Source: Marinilactibacillus sp042660675 | Lineage (GTDB): Bacteria; Bacillota; Bacilli; Lactobacillales; Carnobacteriaceae_A | Reading direction: 5' to 3' | DNA length: 64,000 nucleotides | Assembly (NCBI RefSeq): GCF_042660675.1 | Contig: NZ_JBHSUL010000034.1 | Coordinates: 1 to 64,000 of the forward strand | Shown here: positions 54,501 to 63,355 of the stretch, one piece after another | How positions within the stretch are numbered: the stretch's first letter is position 1 | How the letters are laid out: the number at the start of each line of letters is the position of its first letter | Made by a program: the position numbers and the translations under genes | The notes under the pieces: generated by a model | What the model was told of the DNA's origin: nothing | Database searches by the model: none | What the model saw: the letters and a program-made list of their open reading frames with translations, nothing else

Positions 54501-55865
54501 GATATTTCCTTTATGCAACTTCACAGCAGCTAACTCCATAATATTGTCGTAGATAGCTGACAAGCCTGTTGTCTCCACATCGAATACAACATAAGTAGCT
54601 TCTTGAAGGTTTTCCTCAACAGCATTGTAAGCAATTGGAACGCCATCATCTACTAAGTTAGCTTCTAACCCATAGATGACTTTGACATTATTTTTCTTAC
54701 CTGCAGAATGTGCATCTGGATAAGACTGGGCAACGCCGTGGTCTGTTATAGCAATGGCTTTGTGTCCCCATTTAGCTGCTTGTTCAACTAAATCTGTTGC
54801 ACTAACAGTAGCATCCATCTGACTCATCGTTGTATGCGCATGTAATTCGATTCTTTTTTCATCATCTGGTTCCATGTCTTTTCGTGATTCATGATTTGTC
54901 TCCTGTATATCTTGAGCATTCACCACAAGATCTCTCATGAAGGTATCTTCTTGGACACTCCCTCTGACTTTTAACCACATACCCTTTTTGAAATTCTCAA
55001 ATATTTCTTCATCAGTGGCATTATTTGAAAATTTCTTACAAGTGAAAGAAGAAGTATAATCCGTTACTTTAAATATTAGTAGTTTACGTTTAGATCTGAG
55101 TTCTCTTACTTCAACATCAAACACGTATCCTTCTATTGTCACACTTCGTTCTTCTTCAAAAATTTCACTCATTTGTTTGACAGGCTCATTATTTTGAATG
55201 TTTCTACCCAATTTGATGGGACCTGAAGGAGCAGAATCTTTTTTCTTTTCTTTGTTGATTGTAGCTTGTTCGATATTTTTAGTTAATCGTTCAGCAAGTT
55301 GCAGGTCCTCTTCTTCTTTTTGAAGTTTGAATGCCGTTAACTTTTCATCACTTAATTTTTCATCAACCATAGGTACAATTTTGAAATGTTTAGGAAAACC
55401 CATTTTGATATATTGTGCTTCGATTTTAGGGAAAAACTCTTCTGAGAACTTTTCTTTAGTCAGCTCATGTTCAATATAAAATATAACTTTTTTACCGTTT
55501 AAAACGGGATAGCCGTTTTCGAACATGTCATTACATAAAGGAGAGTCTATCTCACTAGCCTGACAAGCCGCTTTCCAGTACTGAACCAACTTTTCTTCTG
55601 TAATATTTGGATTTTCTGTTGTAATAGACAATTGAATTTCTGCAATTTCTTTGAATCCTCTTTGAAGATTATCTTTTAATTGAATAAACGTCTCAAAAGG
55701 TAAAATATCTGGAAACTTTAAGGTTATATGCCATACTTTCGACTGTTTGCGGACAACAACTGATTCGACTTCTCCATTACCAAGAACAAGATTCTGATCT
55801 GGTGTAGGATGAAAATTGATCTGTTCAAGAAGTGTCTTGAATAATTCTGATTGGTTTAAACTCAA
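51534..55865 (-). CDS. polC: DNA polymerase III alpha subunit, PolC type
   Basis: A 1443-aa replicative polymerase of low-GC Gram-positives. After the N-terminal domain and OB fold come the PHP domain (HAHTTMSQMD near residue 340), the 3'-5' proofreading exonuclease (FDVETTGL near 427), the rest of PHP, the polymerase with the zinc-binding CPEC...CPHC pair near residue 913, and the palm with DIDLNFSGEYQ and catalytic Asp residues. The end LSLFDI resembles the beta-clamp-binding peptide. It follows proS and ends before its terminator. Confidence 0.97.
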   Translation of the reverse strand: MSLNQSELFKTLLEQINFHPTPDQNLVLGNGEVESVVVRKQSKVWHITLKFPDILPFETFIQLKDNLQRGFKEIAEIQLSITTENPNITEEKLVQYWKAACQASEIDSPLCNDMFENGYPVLNGKKVIFYIEHELTKEKFSEEFFPKIEAQYIKMGFPKHFKIVPMVDEKLSDEKLTAFKLQKEEEDLQLAERLTKNIEQATINKEKKKDSAPSGPIKLGRNIQNNEPVKQMSEIFEEERSVTIEGYVFDVEVRELRSKRKLLIFKVTDYTSSFTCKKFSNNATDEEIFENFKKGMWLKVRGSVQEDTFMRDLVVNAQDIQETNHESRKDMEPDDEKRIELHAHTTMSQMDATVSATDLVEQAAKWGHKAIAITDHGVAQSYPDAHSAGKKNNVKVIYGLEANLVDDGVPIAYNAVEENLQEATYVVFDVETTGLSAIYDNIMELAAVKLHKGNIIGEFQEFIDPGHPLSDTTINLTGITDDMVRGSKTEAEVLEGFKAFSENTILVAHNASFDMGFLNTAYQKNDMPVTKLPVIDTLELSRFLHPTFKTHRLNTLAKRYGVALEQHHRAIYDAETTAHLLWAFLKEAAEEYSIESHHQLNDYMGQGDAYKRTRPSHITILAQSQNGLKNLFKLISASLTEYFYRVPRVPRSLLEKYREGLIVGSGCAQGEVFEAMMQKGYDDAKKLAHHYDYLEIMPKGAYDHLLDREMVNSEKDLEDILSNIVQIGKELDIPVVATGNVHYLNPEDSIYRDILLETVNKGGFKKSKNPTVHFRTTGEMLEDLSFLGKDIAKQVVVTNSQMIADKVEDGISPVKQDLFTPKMEGSEQEIRDMSYNEAHRLYGNPLPEIIEKRLEKELDSIIGNGFSVIYLISQKLVHKSVSDGYLVGSRGSVGSSFVATMTGITEVNPMPPHYRCPECQYSEFFTEGEIGSGFDLPPKKCPHCEAQLVTDGQDIPFETFLGFNGDKVPDIDLNFSGEYQSKAHHYTKELFGDEYVYKAGTIGTIADRTAFGFVKGYERDNQMTIRSAEIDRLAKGVTGVKRTTGQHPGGIIVIPEYMDVYDFSPIQYPADDQDANWKTTHFDFHSIHDNVLKLDILGHDDPTMIRMLQDLSGIDPVTIPPNDPGVMKLFSGTEILGVDESQIFSKTGTLGVPEFGTRFVRQMLEQTKPTTFAELLQISGLSHGTDVWLGNAEELIRQQDIPLAEVIGCRDDIMVYLQHKGIDDSIAFQIMEHVRKGKGIPDEWQVIMRENNVPKWYIDSCLKIKYMFPKAHAAAYVLMALRVAYFKVHHPLYYYAAYFSVRASDFDLQAMTQGKASIKARMKEITDKGLDASTKEKNLLTVLELANEMVERGYEFKMVDVERSHASNFLIEDNALLAPFRCIPSLGGNVANAIVDARQTSPFLSKEDLSKRGKVSKTVIEYMDVNGVLTHLPDENQLSLFDI

Positions 55866-55950
55866 AATACTTGCCTTCTTTCCTGAAACGTAGTGACAAA
55901 TAAAAGGAGAATCCTTTCATAAGTTTAAAATCCTTTCCACCGAAAAGTAG

Positions 55951-55980
55951 GTGTCTTATAGACAAAATTCTATAAGACAC
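55951..55980 (-). repeat. perfect 11-bp inverted repeat upstream of polC
   Basis: GTGTCTTATAG-N8-CTATAAGACAC between proS and polC. Neither strand has a T run after it, so it is a weak terminator at best and may be an RNA processing or binding element. Confidence 0.55.
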
Positions 55981-56034
55981 TCTCTTCGCAGTAGAAAGTC
56001 TTTAACAACTACTCTGGTTTCTCCTGATATGTTT

Positions 56035-57744
56035 TTATTTATTATGATTTAAAATACTTAATGTGTCCATAAGATCATCTTTCATGATCTCAACCATTTC
56101 TCCACTTTTTCTGAAAGTCACTTCTACGATTCCTTCAGAAGCTTTTTTACCAACAGTTATCCTAACAGGAATACCAATCAGTTCAGCATCTGTAAATTTA
56201 ACGCCTGGACGTTCTATTCTGTCATCAATCAGTACAGATAACTGTTCTTTTTCAAGAACTTCATACAATTCCTGCGCTAATTCTCTTTGTGCGTCATCTT
56301 TCATTTGTATCGGAATGATGTGTACATCAAATGGTGCGATGGCTTTTGGCCATACAAGTCCTTTTTCATCTGCATACTGTTCTGCAACAGCCGATAAGAG
56401 ACGACTGACCCCAATACCGTAACTACCCATAATCACAGGTGTTTGTCTTCCGTTATTATCAAGTACAGTTGCATTCATTGATTCTGAGTAACGTGTACCT
56501 AACTTAAAGATGTGACCAATTTCAATTCCTCTTGTGAATTGTAGTCTTCCTTCACCGTCAGGGGCTAATTCATTCTCACCTACGATTCGAATGTCTGCAT
56601 AGTGATCTGGTTTGAAATCTTCTCCAGGATTGACGTTTTTATAGTGTTTGCCTTCTTGATTCGCTCCAGAAACAGCATTCGAAATATCTTGAACATATAA
56701 ATCAGCTACGACAGTGACTTCGTCCGTCAAATCGACCGGCCCAACGTAACCCGCTACTGTCTTGAAAAGTGTCGTGATTTGTTCTTCTGTAGCTGGCTCA
56801 ACTTCTTGAGCTTCTACAACCGTACGTAATTTCACTTCATTCACTTCATGATCTCCACGAACAATCGCCAAAACAGGTCTTTCATCGTTTGTTACGTAAA
56901 GAACAGATTTCAATACTTGATCCAAGTTTACATCTAAGAACGCTGCAACATCACTGACTGTTTTTGTATCTGGCGTGTCAACTAATTCTTTTACATGTTG
57001 AACGGTTGTTTTAGGAGAAGACTTGTACAAGCTTGTAGCCATCTCTAGATTTGCAGCATAATCGCTGGAATCTGAATATACGACAACATCTTCACCAGAA
57101 TCAGCTAAAGCCATAAACTCGATGGAATCTTTTCCGCCCATTGCTCCAGCATCACCGATGATTGAACGGAAATTTAGTCCAATTCTTGTGAACGCATTAG
57201 AGTAAGCTTGAGAAATCGCATTATAAGACTCATCTAAGCTTTCATAACTATCGTGAAATGTGTAAGCATCTTTCATGATAAATTCACGACCACGCATTAA
57301 GCCAAATCTTGGTCTTTTTTCATCGCGGAATTTTGTTTGGAATTGATAGAGCATTAAAGGTAGTTTTTTATAGGACTTGATTTCATCTCTGATCAAGCTC
57401 GTAAAGGTTTCTTCATGCGTAGGCCCCAGGATAAAGTCTCTTTCGTGACGATCCTGTAATTTAATCAGGTCTTCTCCATAAGTTTCGTATCTTCCCGACT
57501 CTTTCCATAAATCTGCAGGAATTAACGTTGGGAGTAGCATCTCTGATCCATCAATATGATCCATTTCTTCTCTGATAATGGACTTGATGTTCTCAAGAAC
57601 TCGGTTTGCTAGTGGGAGGTAAGTATATATACCAGACGAGATTTGTCTGATATATCCTGCTCTGAGTAATAACTGATGACTAATAATATCCGCATCATTT
57701 GGTGTATCTCTAAGTGTTGGCGCAAAAAGCCTTGATTGTTTCAT
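56035..57744 (-). CDS. proS: prolyl-tRNA synthetase (bacterial type)
   Basis: A 569-aa class II synthetase charging tRNA-Pro. The N-terminal catalytic motifs read LLRAGYIRQISSGIYTYLPL, TKFRDEKRPRFGLMRGREFIMKDAYTFH (motif 2) and the motif 3 region IMGSYGIGVSRLL. The editing INS domain that clears mischarged alanine (VLAIVRGDHEVNEVK, near residues 300-315) is present. A C-terminal anticodon-binding domain ends it. It is 21 nt after rseP. Confidence 0.96.
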   Translation of the reverse strand: MKQSRLFAPTLRDTPNDADIISHQLLLRAGYIRQISSGIYTYLPLANRVLENIKSIIREEMDHIDGSEMLLPTLIPADLWKESGRYETYGEDLIKLQDRHERDFILGPTHEETFTSLIRDEIKSYKKLPLMLYQFQTKFRDEKRPRFGLMRGREFIMKDAYTFHDSYESLDESYNAISQAYSNAFTRIGLNFRSIIGDAGAMGGKDSIEFMALADSGEDVVVYSDSSDYAANLEMATSLYKSSPKTTVQHVKELVDTPDTKTVSDVAAFLDVNLDQVLKSVLYVTNDERPVLAIVRGDHEVNEVKLRTVVEAQEVEPATEEQITTLFKTVAGYVGPVDLTDEVTVVADLYVQDISNAVSGANQEGKHYKNVNPGEDFKPDHYADIRIVGENELAPDGEGRLQFTRGIEIGHIFKLGTRYSESMNATVLDNNGRQTPVIMGSYGIGVSRLLSAVAEQYADEKGLVWPKAIAPFDVHIIPIQMKDDAQRELAQELYEVLEKEQLSVLIDDRIERPGVKFTDAELIGIPVRITVGKKASEGIVEVTFRKSGEMVEIMKDDLMDTLSILNHNK

Positions 57745-57765
57745 TGTTTTTGTCTCCTTTAAGTA

Positions 57766-59028
57766 CTAATTTAAGAAAAATGTTTGAATATCGTTCCATG
57801 TGACGGCTAACATTAAAATAAGCAAGAAGCCTACGCCGACAAGCGTAATAATGCCTTCTTTTTCTTCGCTGATCGGCTTTTTTCGAATGCCCTCCACAAT
57901 ATTGAGTAACAACTTACCGCCATCTAAAGCAGGAATGGGCAGAAGGTTCATAATTCCCAAGTTAACACTTAAGAATCCTATCCAACTTACAATACCCAAT
58001 AAGCCATTTTGAACAACTGTCTGAGTTGTCGCATAAATCGCAACTGGTCCTCCTAATTGGTCAAGACTGAATCCACCGGTTAAAAATGAACCTAGAATCG
58101 TAAGAATCTGAATCACAATAGATAAGGGTTGTGTGAATCCATAACGAATTTTACTCCAAAAAGTTGAATCATAAGAAGCTTCAATTCCAATCAGTGCACC
58201 TTCCGAACCTTCTCTGGCTTCAGGCGTAACGATTGTTTCTGAAATTGTTCCGTCAGCTTTTTCTACTTCAAAATCAAGATCAGTATCAGGCGAAGCTGAA
58301 ATCACCGTTACCATTTCTCTCCATGATTCTACTTCTGTTCCATCGATTGAAAGCACTCTATCACCATTCTCAAGTCCCGCTTCTGCAGCTGGCGTATCAG
58401 GTGAAACGTTTCCGATAAGAGCTTCTTGTGACGGTACGCCTCCTTGTATAAAAGCTAAGAGAATAAAAGCTACGATTGACAAGATAAAGTTATTTAATGG
58501 TCCAGCAAAGTTGGTCAACATTCTATTAGGAAGTGATGCTGACTGAAATTGACGTTTTCTAGGTGCAATTTGAAGAATTGTTCCATCTTTTTCTACTAAC
58601 AGCGCTGTTTCAGAAACAGCAAAAGTTTGAATATCTTCTTGTCCTTCGGCTCTCCCAGCAATAAACAACTGATCTTCAAGATCAAAACTAGTCACTTCGA
58701 TTGGCAAACTGTCTACATTTTGAACTTTATTTTGTATATCTATTTTTTCAACTTGATTCTGTTTATTCATAAACAGAGAAACCGGCATACCTGCTCTCAG
58801 GTCGGCTTCTTCTTCATACCCAGCCATTCTTACATATCCACCAACTGGTAATAGTCTGATTGTATAAGTTGTTTCTCCTTTTCTGTGGAAAAAAACTTTC
58901 GGTCCAAATCCAATCGAAAATTCTCTGACCAGAATACCGGCCCTTTTGGCAAAGTAAAAATGTCCGAATTCATGAACAACAACGATTATTCCGAATACTA
59001 GTAAAAAGACCAATATGTTTTGAATCAT
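57766..59028 (-). CDS. rseP: intramembrane zinc metalloprotease RseP (site-2 protease)
   Basis: A 420-aa membrane protease that cuts anti-sigma factors and signal-peptide remnants inside the membrane. The zinc motif HEFGH lies at residues 19-23, with catalytic Glu 20; the second ligand block near residue 360 reads NLLPIPALDGGK. One PDZ domain (about 200-265) starts with NVSPDTPAAEAGLENGDRV. Four helices are visible. It follows cdsA, in the widely conserved uppS-cdsA-rseP-proS order. Confidence 0.95.
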   Translation of the reverse strand: MIQNILVFLLVFGIIVVVHEFGHFYFAKRAGILVREFSIGFGPKVFFHRKGETTYTIRLLPVGGYVRMAGYEEEADLRAGMPVSLFMNKQNQVEKIDIQNKVQNVDSLPIEVTSFDLEDQLFIAGRAEGQEDIQTFAVSETALLVEKDGTILQIAPRKRQFQSASLPNRMLTNFAGPLNNFILSIVAFILLAFIQGGVPSQEALIGNVSPDTPAAEAGLENGDRVLSIDGTEVESWREMVTVISASPDTDLDFEVEKADGTISETIVTPEAREGSEGALIGIEASYDSTFWSKIRYGFTQPLSIVIQILTILGSFLTGGFSLDQLGGPVAIYATTQTVVQNGLLGIVSWIGFLSVNLGIMNLLPIPALDGGKLLLNIVEGIRKKPISEEKEGIITLVGVGFLLILMLAVTWNDIQTFFLN

Positions 59029-59053
59029 CTCTATTCTCCTTTAAGATCTACGA

Positions 59054-59836
59054 TTAAACCAATCCCATAATAAAAATCACGGATAAAACAAATATCAAAC
59101 TATCAAATCGATCAAAAATTCCACCGTGTCCGGGAAGAATATTCCCAGAGTCTTTTGTTCCAAAGTGTCGTTTGATTGCAGATTCGATTAAATCACCAAT
59201 CTGACCGGCTATAGAAAGAATAACGATTAATGGAATGACGACGATTAGTGAATACGTCGAAGGGAACAAGAACAAGTAAATAATGGATATTAGTAGTGAA
59301 ATTACTATTCCCCCAATAGATCCTTCTACAGTTTTATTGGGCGAAATAGACGGTGCTAATTTGTGTTTCCCTATCTTTCTACCAATCAGATATGCTCCCG
59401 TATCTGTAGAATAGATGATAATTAAAGACAAAATGAGTAAGTGAAGATTATTTTCTCTCGTCAATATAAAAGAATGGAATCCTGTACCTAAATAGAGTAT
59501 GCCCATGAAAGAAACACCGACATCTTCAATCGTATACTCTTTAATGATTAATGTAAGTCCTAATAAAAGAACAATGAAAAATGCGAAAACTGAACCGTTT
59601 TGAGATAATTCCGGCAAAAGCTCATGGACCCGTGAGTATAAGATAATATAAATCAGAGCTAGTGAAGAGACACCCGTCGGAATCGATATTAGATCAATCC
59701 CTTTCATCTGATGTATTTCTATTAGAGCTGTAATGGCTAATAAAACAATAAATGCTTCTAATACCCATGAACCGATCCAGATGATCGGTATAAAAAATAT
59801 TAATGCGATAATGGCTGTTAAAGAACGTTGTACCAT
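59054..59836 (-). CDS. cdsA: phosphatidate cytidylyltransferase
   Basis: A 260-aa polytopic enzyme making CDP-diacylglycerol for phospholipid synthesis. The signature IKRHFGTKDSGNILPGHGGIFDRFDSL near the C-terminus carries the catalytic KDxGxxxPGHGGxxDR residues. About seven hydrophobic segments precede it. It follows uppS by 24 nt and precedes rseP by 25 nt. Confidence 0.95.
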   Translation of the reverse strand: MVQRSLTAIIALIFFIPIIWIGSWVLEAFIVLLAITALIEIHQMKGIDLISIPTGVSSLALIYIILYSRVHELLPELSQNGSVFAFFIVLLLGLTLIIKEYTIEDVGVSFMGILYLGTGFHSFILTRENNLHLLILSLIIIYSTDTGAYLIGRKIGKHKLAPSISPNKTVEGSIGGIVISLLISIIYLFLFPSTYSLIVVIPLIVILSIAGQIGDLIESAIKRHFGTKDSGNILPGHGGIFDRFDSLIFVLSVIFIMGLV

Positions 59837-59860
59837 CCGTCTCCTCCTGAATTTCCTTTT

Positions 59861-60601
59861 TTAAAGTGCTCCGTAGCGACGGCTTCTGTTTTGATAGTCT
59901 AGTAAAGCTTCATCTAAAATATCTCCTGTAAAATCTGGCCAGTATAATTTTGAAAAATAGAATTCACTATAGGCATTTTGCCAGAGTAGAAAATTGCTTA
60001 GTCTTTGTTCTCCACTACTTCTGATCAACAGATCAACCTCATCATACGGTTGTATCGAATGTGTAAGCAACTCACCTTGCAATACGTCTTCTGTGATATC
60101 TTTTCTATTCAATTCTCCGCTCAAGACTTTATCCACAACAGATTTAGTGGCTTCAACAATCTCCGATCTTCCACCATAGTTAAAAGCGAAGTTTAGAACC
60201 ATTCCTGTGTTGTCCTTAGTCTCACTGATTGCTTTTTCAATTGAACGTTTTGTTGGACCCGGCACTTTATCCTTGAATCCTATCATATTTACTTTAATAT
60301 TGTTCTCCTGAAGTTCAGGAACAAAACGATCAAAGAAATTGACAGGAAGTTGCATAAGAAATTTTACTTCTTGCGGTGGTCTCTTCCAGTTTTCAGTAGA
60401 GAAAGCATACAAGGTCAAGACTTTGACGCCTCTTTCACTTGCACGTATTGAAACACGTCTAATCGCTTCCATGCCTTCTTGATGACCTTCTTTACGGTCT
60501 CTCCCTGTATTTTGCGCCCAGCGACCGTTACCATCCATAATAACAGCAACGTGATCTGGAATAAATTTATTATCTTTCATGAATTGTGGTTGATCTCCCA
60601 C
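59861..60601 (-). CDS. uppS: undecaprenyl diphosphate synthase
   Basis: A 246-aa cis-prenyltransferase making the C55 lipid carrier for wall polymers. The catalytic block is VAVIMDGNGRWA, with the Asp for farnesyl diphosphate, followed by TLYAFSTENWKRP and the DLLIRSSGEQRLSNFL block near the C-terminus. It starts at GTG 60601, 7 nt after GGAGG. It heads the uppS-cdsA-rseP-proS-polC unit. Its promoter lies in 60602-60778, which holds no gene. Confidence 0.95.
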   Translation of the reverse strand: MGDQPQFMKDNKFIPDHVAVIMDGNGRWAQNTGRDRKEGHQEGMEAIRRVSIRASERGVKVLTLYAFSTENWKRPPQEVKFLMQLPVNFFDRFVPELQENNIKVNMIGFKDKVPGPTKRSIEKAISETKDNTGMVLNFAFNYGGRSEIVEATKSVVDKVLSGELNRKDITEDVLQGELLTHSIQPYDEVDLLIRSSGEQRLSNFLLWQNAYSEFYFSKLYWPDFTGDILDEALLDYQNRSRRYGAL

Positions 60602-60778
60602 ATCAAAACCTCCAAGTATTCAATATACATCTATTCTATTGTAGTAAATAATCCTTTAAATTACCACATCAAATATATAAAATTACTATAAGGATTCTTT
60701 ATGTCGTAAAGATTTAAGCCTGAATAAAAGGTCAAACACCTTTATAAATCTTTAGATTATTAAAACAGCTTTTTATTT

Positions 60779-60800
60779 GATATACTGTTTGTAGTATATC
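60779..60800 (+). promoter_or_regulatory. palindromic operator-like element overlapping a -10 box
   Basis: GATATACT-GTTTGT-AGTATATC, a perfect 8-bp inverted repeat, with TATACT at 60781-60786 as a -10 candidate. It lies 29 nt before the 30-codon gene. A repressor bound here would cover the promoter. Confidence 0.55.
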
Positions 60801-60829
60801 TTTGAACAATTTTAAGGAGGCATTCTAGC

Positions 60830-60922
60830 ATGAAACAGAACTTTAAAAAATATATTATTGGGTTAATTATTACGACCATCGTGACTAAATTAGTCAATAA
60901 GTATATTATTGACAAACTATAA
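60830..60922 (+). CDS. 30-aa membrane peptide (possible small toxin or bacteriocin-like peptide)
   Basis: A 30-codon frame starting at ATG 60830, 10 nt after a perfect AAGGAGG. The product is Lys-rich at both ends with a hydrophobic middle (residues 9-27, IIGLIITTIVTKLVN and onward), which fits one amphipathic or membrane-spanning helix. It is the only plus-strand gene inside the minus-strand supercluster, between frr and uppS. It has its own palindromic promoter element and a terminator. Small type I toxins, leaderless bacteriocins and regulatory peptides share this size and shape. No antitoxin RNA or immunity gene is evident. Function unknown. Confidence 0.6.
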   Translation: MKQNFKKYIIGLIITTIVTKLVNKYIIDKL

Positions 60923-60955
60923 CCCTTTACTCCCTTTATGTAAATAAAATAAAGA

Positions 60956-60996
60956 ATGCAAGAAGATTTATAAAAAATCTCCTTGCATTTTTTTAT
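60956..60996. terminator. bidirectional terminator of the 30-aa gene and frr
   Basis: ATGCAAG-AAGATTT and AAATCT-CCTTGCAT arms, followed by TTTTTTT on the plus strand and an A/T-rich stretch on the minus strand. Confidence 0.85.
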
Positions 60997-61550
60997 ACGT
61001 CTAAGATTTCTTTTTCTTTCTCTGCAGATAATTTGTCGATTGCAGCTACACTGCTGTTCGTAACTTTTTGAACTTCTTCTTCATAGTCATGAAGATCGTC
61101 CTTAGTTAACTCTCCATTTTTCTCTGCTTTTTTCAACGCATCTATTGCATCGCGACGGATATTACGAATAGAGACTTTAGCGTTTTCTGCTTCTTTACCT
61201 ACTTGTTTAGCAATTTCTTTTCTTCGCTCTTCAGTAAGCGCTGGAACAACCAAACGAATTACTGTTCCGTCACTTGAAGGTGGAATGCCTATGTCAGACT
61301 GATTCAATGCCTTCTCGATGTCCCCAACTGAGTTTTGATCATAAGGTGTGATCAATAGTACTCTAGCTTCTGGAACTGAAATCTGAGCTAATTGATTCAA
61401 AGGCGTTTCTGCACCATAGTATTCAACATTCACTCTATTCAGTAGGCTTGGATTCGCTCTTCCGGCTCTAATTGAACCCAATTCACGTACATAAGATTGT
61501 TCTGCTTTTTTCATTCTTGATTGTGTGTCTTTTAATATTGCATCACTCAT
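60993..61550 (-). CDS. frr: ribosome recycling factor
   Basis: A 185-aa protein that, with EF-G, splits the ribosome after termination. The three-helix bundle marks are KKAEQSYVRELGSIRAGRANPSLLNRV, SVPEARVLLITPYDQ and RRKEIAKQVGKEAENAKVSIRNIRRDA. ATG 61550 is 7 nt from AGGAGG; an ATG at 61553 is also possible. It overlaps the end of pyrH by 8 nt. Confidence 0.96.
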   Translation of the reverse strand: MSDAILKDTQSRMKKAEQSYVRELGSIRAGRANPSLLNRVNVEYYGAETPLNQLAQISVPEARVLLITPYDQNSVGDIEKALNQSDIGIPPSSDGTVIRLVVPALTEERRKEIAKQVGKEAENAKVSIRNIRRDAIDALKKAEKNGELTKDDLHDYEEEVQKVTNSSVAAIDKLSAEKEKEILDV

Positions 61551-62274
61551 CATGTGTCCTCCTAACGGTTGTTCCGATATTTTCTCCTAATACTGCTCTT
61601 TTGATATTACCTGTTTCATTTAAATTGAATACAACTAGTGGCATATCATTGTCCATACTTAACGATGAAGCTGTTGTGTCCATTACTTGTAATGACTGAT
61701 TGATGATTTCTAGATAAGTCAGTTTTTCGTATTTAACAGCAGTCGCATCAATATTGGGATCAGCTGAGTAAATACCATCAACATTGTTCTTAGCCATCAT
61801 AATTACATCAGCATTAATTTCGGCTGCTCTTAAAGCTGCAGTGGTATCTGTTGAAAAATACGGACTACCAATTCCACCTGCAAAAATAACCACACGACCT
61901 TTTTCAAGGTGACGAATCGCTTTTCTACGGATATAAGGTTCAGCAACTTGTCTCATTTCAATAGAAGTCTGAACACGTGTAGGTACGCCATTATTTTCAA
62001 GACAATCTTGTAAGGCCAAAGCGTTCATTACTGTAGCAATCATACCCATGTAATCAGCTTGAGAACGTTCCATACCCATTTCAGAGCCTACGTGGCCTCT
62101 CCATATGTTTCCGCCGCCAACGACGATAGCCATTTCAATACCTAGATCATGTACTTCTTTGATCTCTTGGCAGATTTCATCAATAGTTGGAGGTTGAATA
62201 CCAAAACCGGAGTCTCCAGCTAATGCTTCTCCACTTAATTTCAAAATAATTCTTTTATATTTAGGTTCTAACAT
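61543..62274 (-). CDS. pyrH: UMP kinase
   Basis: A 243-aa amino-acid-kinase-fold enzyme that phosphorylates UMP to UDP. The phosphate loop ILKLSGEALAG, VVGGGNIWRG, and the RKAIRHLEKGRVVIFAGGIGSPYFSTDTTAALRA block are present. The start is ATG 62274 after GGAGG; the longer frame from 62295 has no ribosome site. It is 8 nt overlapped with frr and follows the tsf terminator. Confidence 0.96.
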   Translation of the reverse strand: MLEPKYKRIILKLSGEALAGDSGFGIQPPTIDEICQEIKEVHDLGIEMAIVVGGGNIWRGHVGSEMGMERSQADYMGMIATVMNALALQDCLENNGVPTRVQTSIEMRQVAEPYIRRKAIRHLEKGRVVIFAGGIGSPYFSTDTTAALRAAEINADVIMMAKNNVDGIYSADPNIDATAVKYEKLTYLEIINQSLQVMDTTASSLSMDNDMPLVVFNLNETGNIKRAVLGENIGTTVRRTHDE

Positions 62275-62364
62275 CTTATTCCCTCCATCAGTCATACAGG
62301 ATTATTTTACCATATTCCATCTTGCTGGTCATTACAAAAAAGGCTTTTGTATGTATCAGACTCT

Positions 62365-62400
62365 AAAAAAGGCAGGAACGCTAATTACTCCGTTCCCACC
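62365..62400 (-). terminator. rho-independent terminator between tsf and pyrH
   Basis: GGTGGGAACG / CGTTCCTGCC stem with G-U pairs (minus reading), 10-nt loop and TTTTTT. It splits rpsB-tsf from pyrH-frr. Confidence 0.85.
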
Positions 62401-62418
62401 CATTTTAAAGACTATGCC

Positions 62419-63303
62419 TTATTTTTTAGCTAGTTGGCTTTGTACTTCAGCAGCAAAATCTTCAGAACGTTTTTCAATTCCTTCTCCAACTTCATAGCGG
62501 ATGAATGATTTGATTGTTGCGCCATTCTCTTTCAAGTATTGACCAACAGTTTTGTCTGAATCTTTAACGTAAGGCTGATCTACAAGACTGATTTCAGCTA
62601 ACCATTTGCTTAAACGGCCTTGGACCATTTTTTCAACGATATTAGCTGGTTTACCTTCGTTTTTAGCTTGTTCTGAAAGCACACTTAATTCGTGATCGCG
62701 TGTTTCTTGAGGCACTTCATCACGAGTGATGTATTTAGGGTTGATTGCTGCAATGTGCATAGCAACATTACGAGCGATCTCTTCGTTGTCAGTTCCTTCA
62801 ACAAGTGCAAGAACTGTAATACGTCCACCCATGTGCTCATAGTCACCGAAAACTTGATTATCCGTTTTTTCTAAGCGAGCGAAACGACGTAGAGTAATTT
62901 TCTCTCCGATTGTTTGAGTTGCTTCAGTAATGACAGCTCCAACAGTTTCACCATTCATTTCAACTTCCAATGCTTCTTCAACAGTAGCAGGGTTGTTTTC
63001 AACGATTGATTTAGAAATCCCTTTAACAAGGTTTTGGAATTTTTCATTTTTAGAAACAAAATCTGTTTCTGAGTTAATCTCAGCAATTGCTGCAGAGTTT
63101 CCTGCTGCATAAACGTTTGCTAGTCCTTCAGCCGCGATACGGTCTGCTTTTTTAGCTGCTTTAGATACACCTTTTTCGCGTAGATAATCTACCGCTGCGT
63201 CTAAATCTCCGTCTGTTTCTACAAGTGCTTTTTTAGCGTCCATCATTCCAACGCCTGTTTTGTCGCGCAATTCTTTTACTTGAGCTGCTTTAATGTTTGC
63301 CAA
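62419..63303 (-). CDS. tsf: elongation factor Ts
   Basis: A 294-aa guanine exchange factor for EF-Tu. The N-terminal UBA-like domain reads KELRDKTGVGMMDAKKALVETDGD, the core has EINSETDFVSKNEKF with the TDFV motif that inserts at the EF-Tu nucleotide site, and the C-terminal domain ends with SFIRYEVGEGIEK. It follows rpsB by 52 nt in the conserved rpsB-tsf pair. Confidence 0.97.
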   Translation of the reverse strand: MANIKAAQVKELRDKTGVGMMDAKKALVETDGDLDAAVDYLREKGVSKAAKKADRIAAEGLANVYAAGNSAAIAEINSETDFVSKNEKFQNLVKGISKSIVENNPATVEEALEVEMNGETVGAVITEATQTIGEKITLRRFARLEKTDNQVFGDYEHMGGRITVLALVEGTDNEEIARNVAMHIAAINPKYITRDEVPQETRDHELSVLSEQAKNEGKPANIVEKMVQGRLSKWLAEISLVDQPYVKDSDKTVGQYLKENGATIKSFIRYEVGEGIEKRSEDFAAEVQSQLAKK

Positions 63304-63355
63304 TGTTTTTCCTCCTAATCGAATTGTACCTAATTTTTAATAGTTAAAATAAAAA

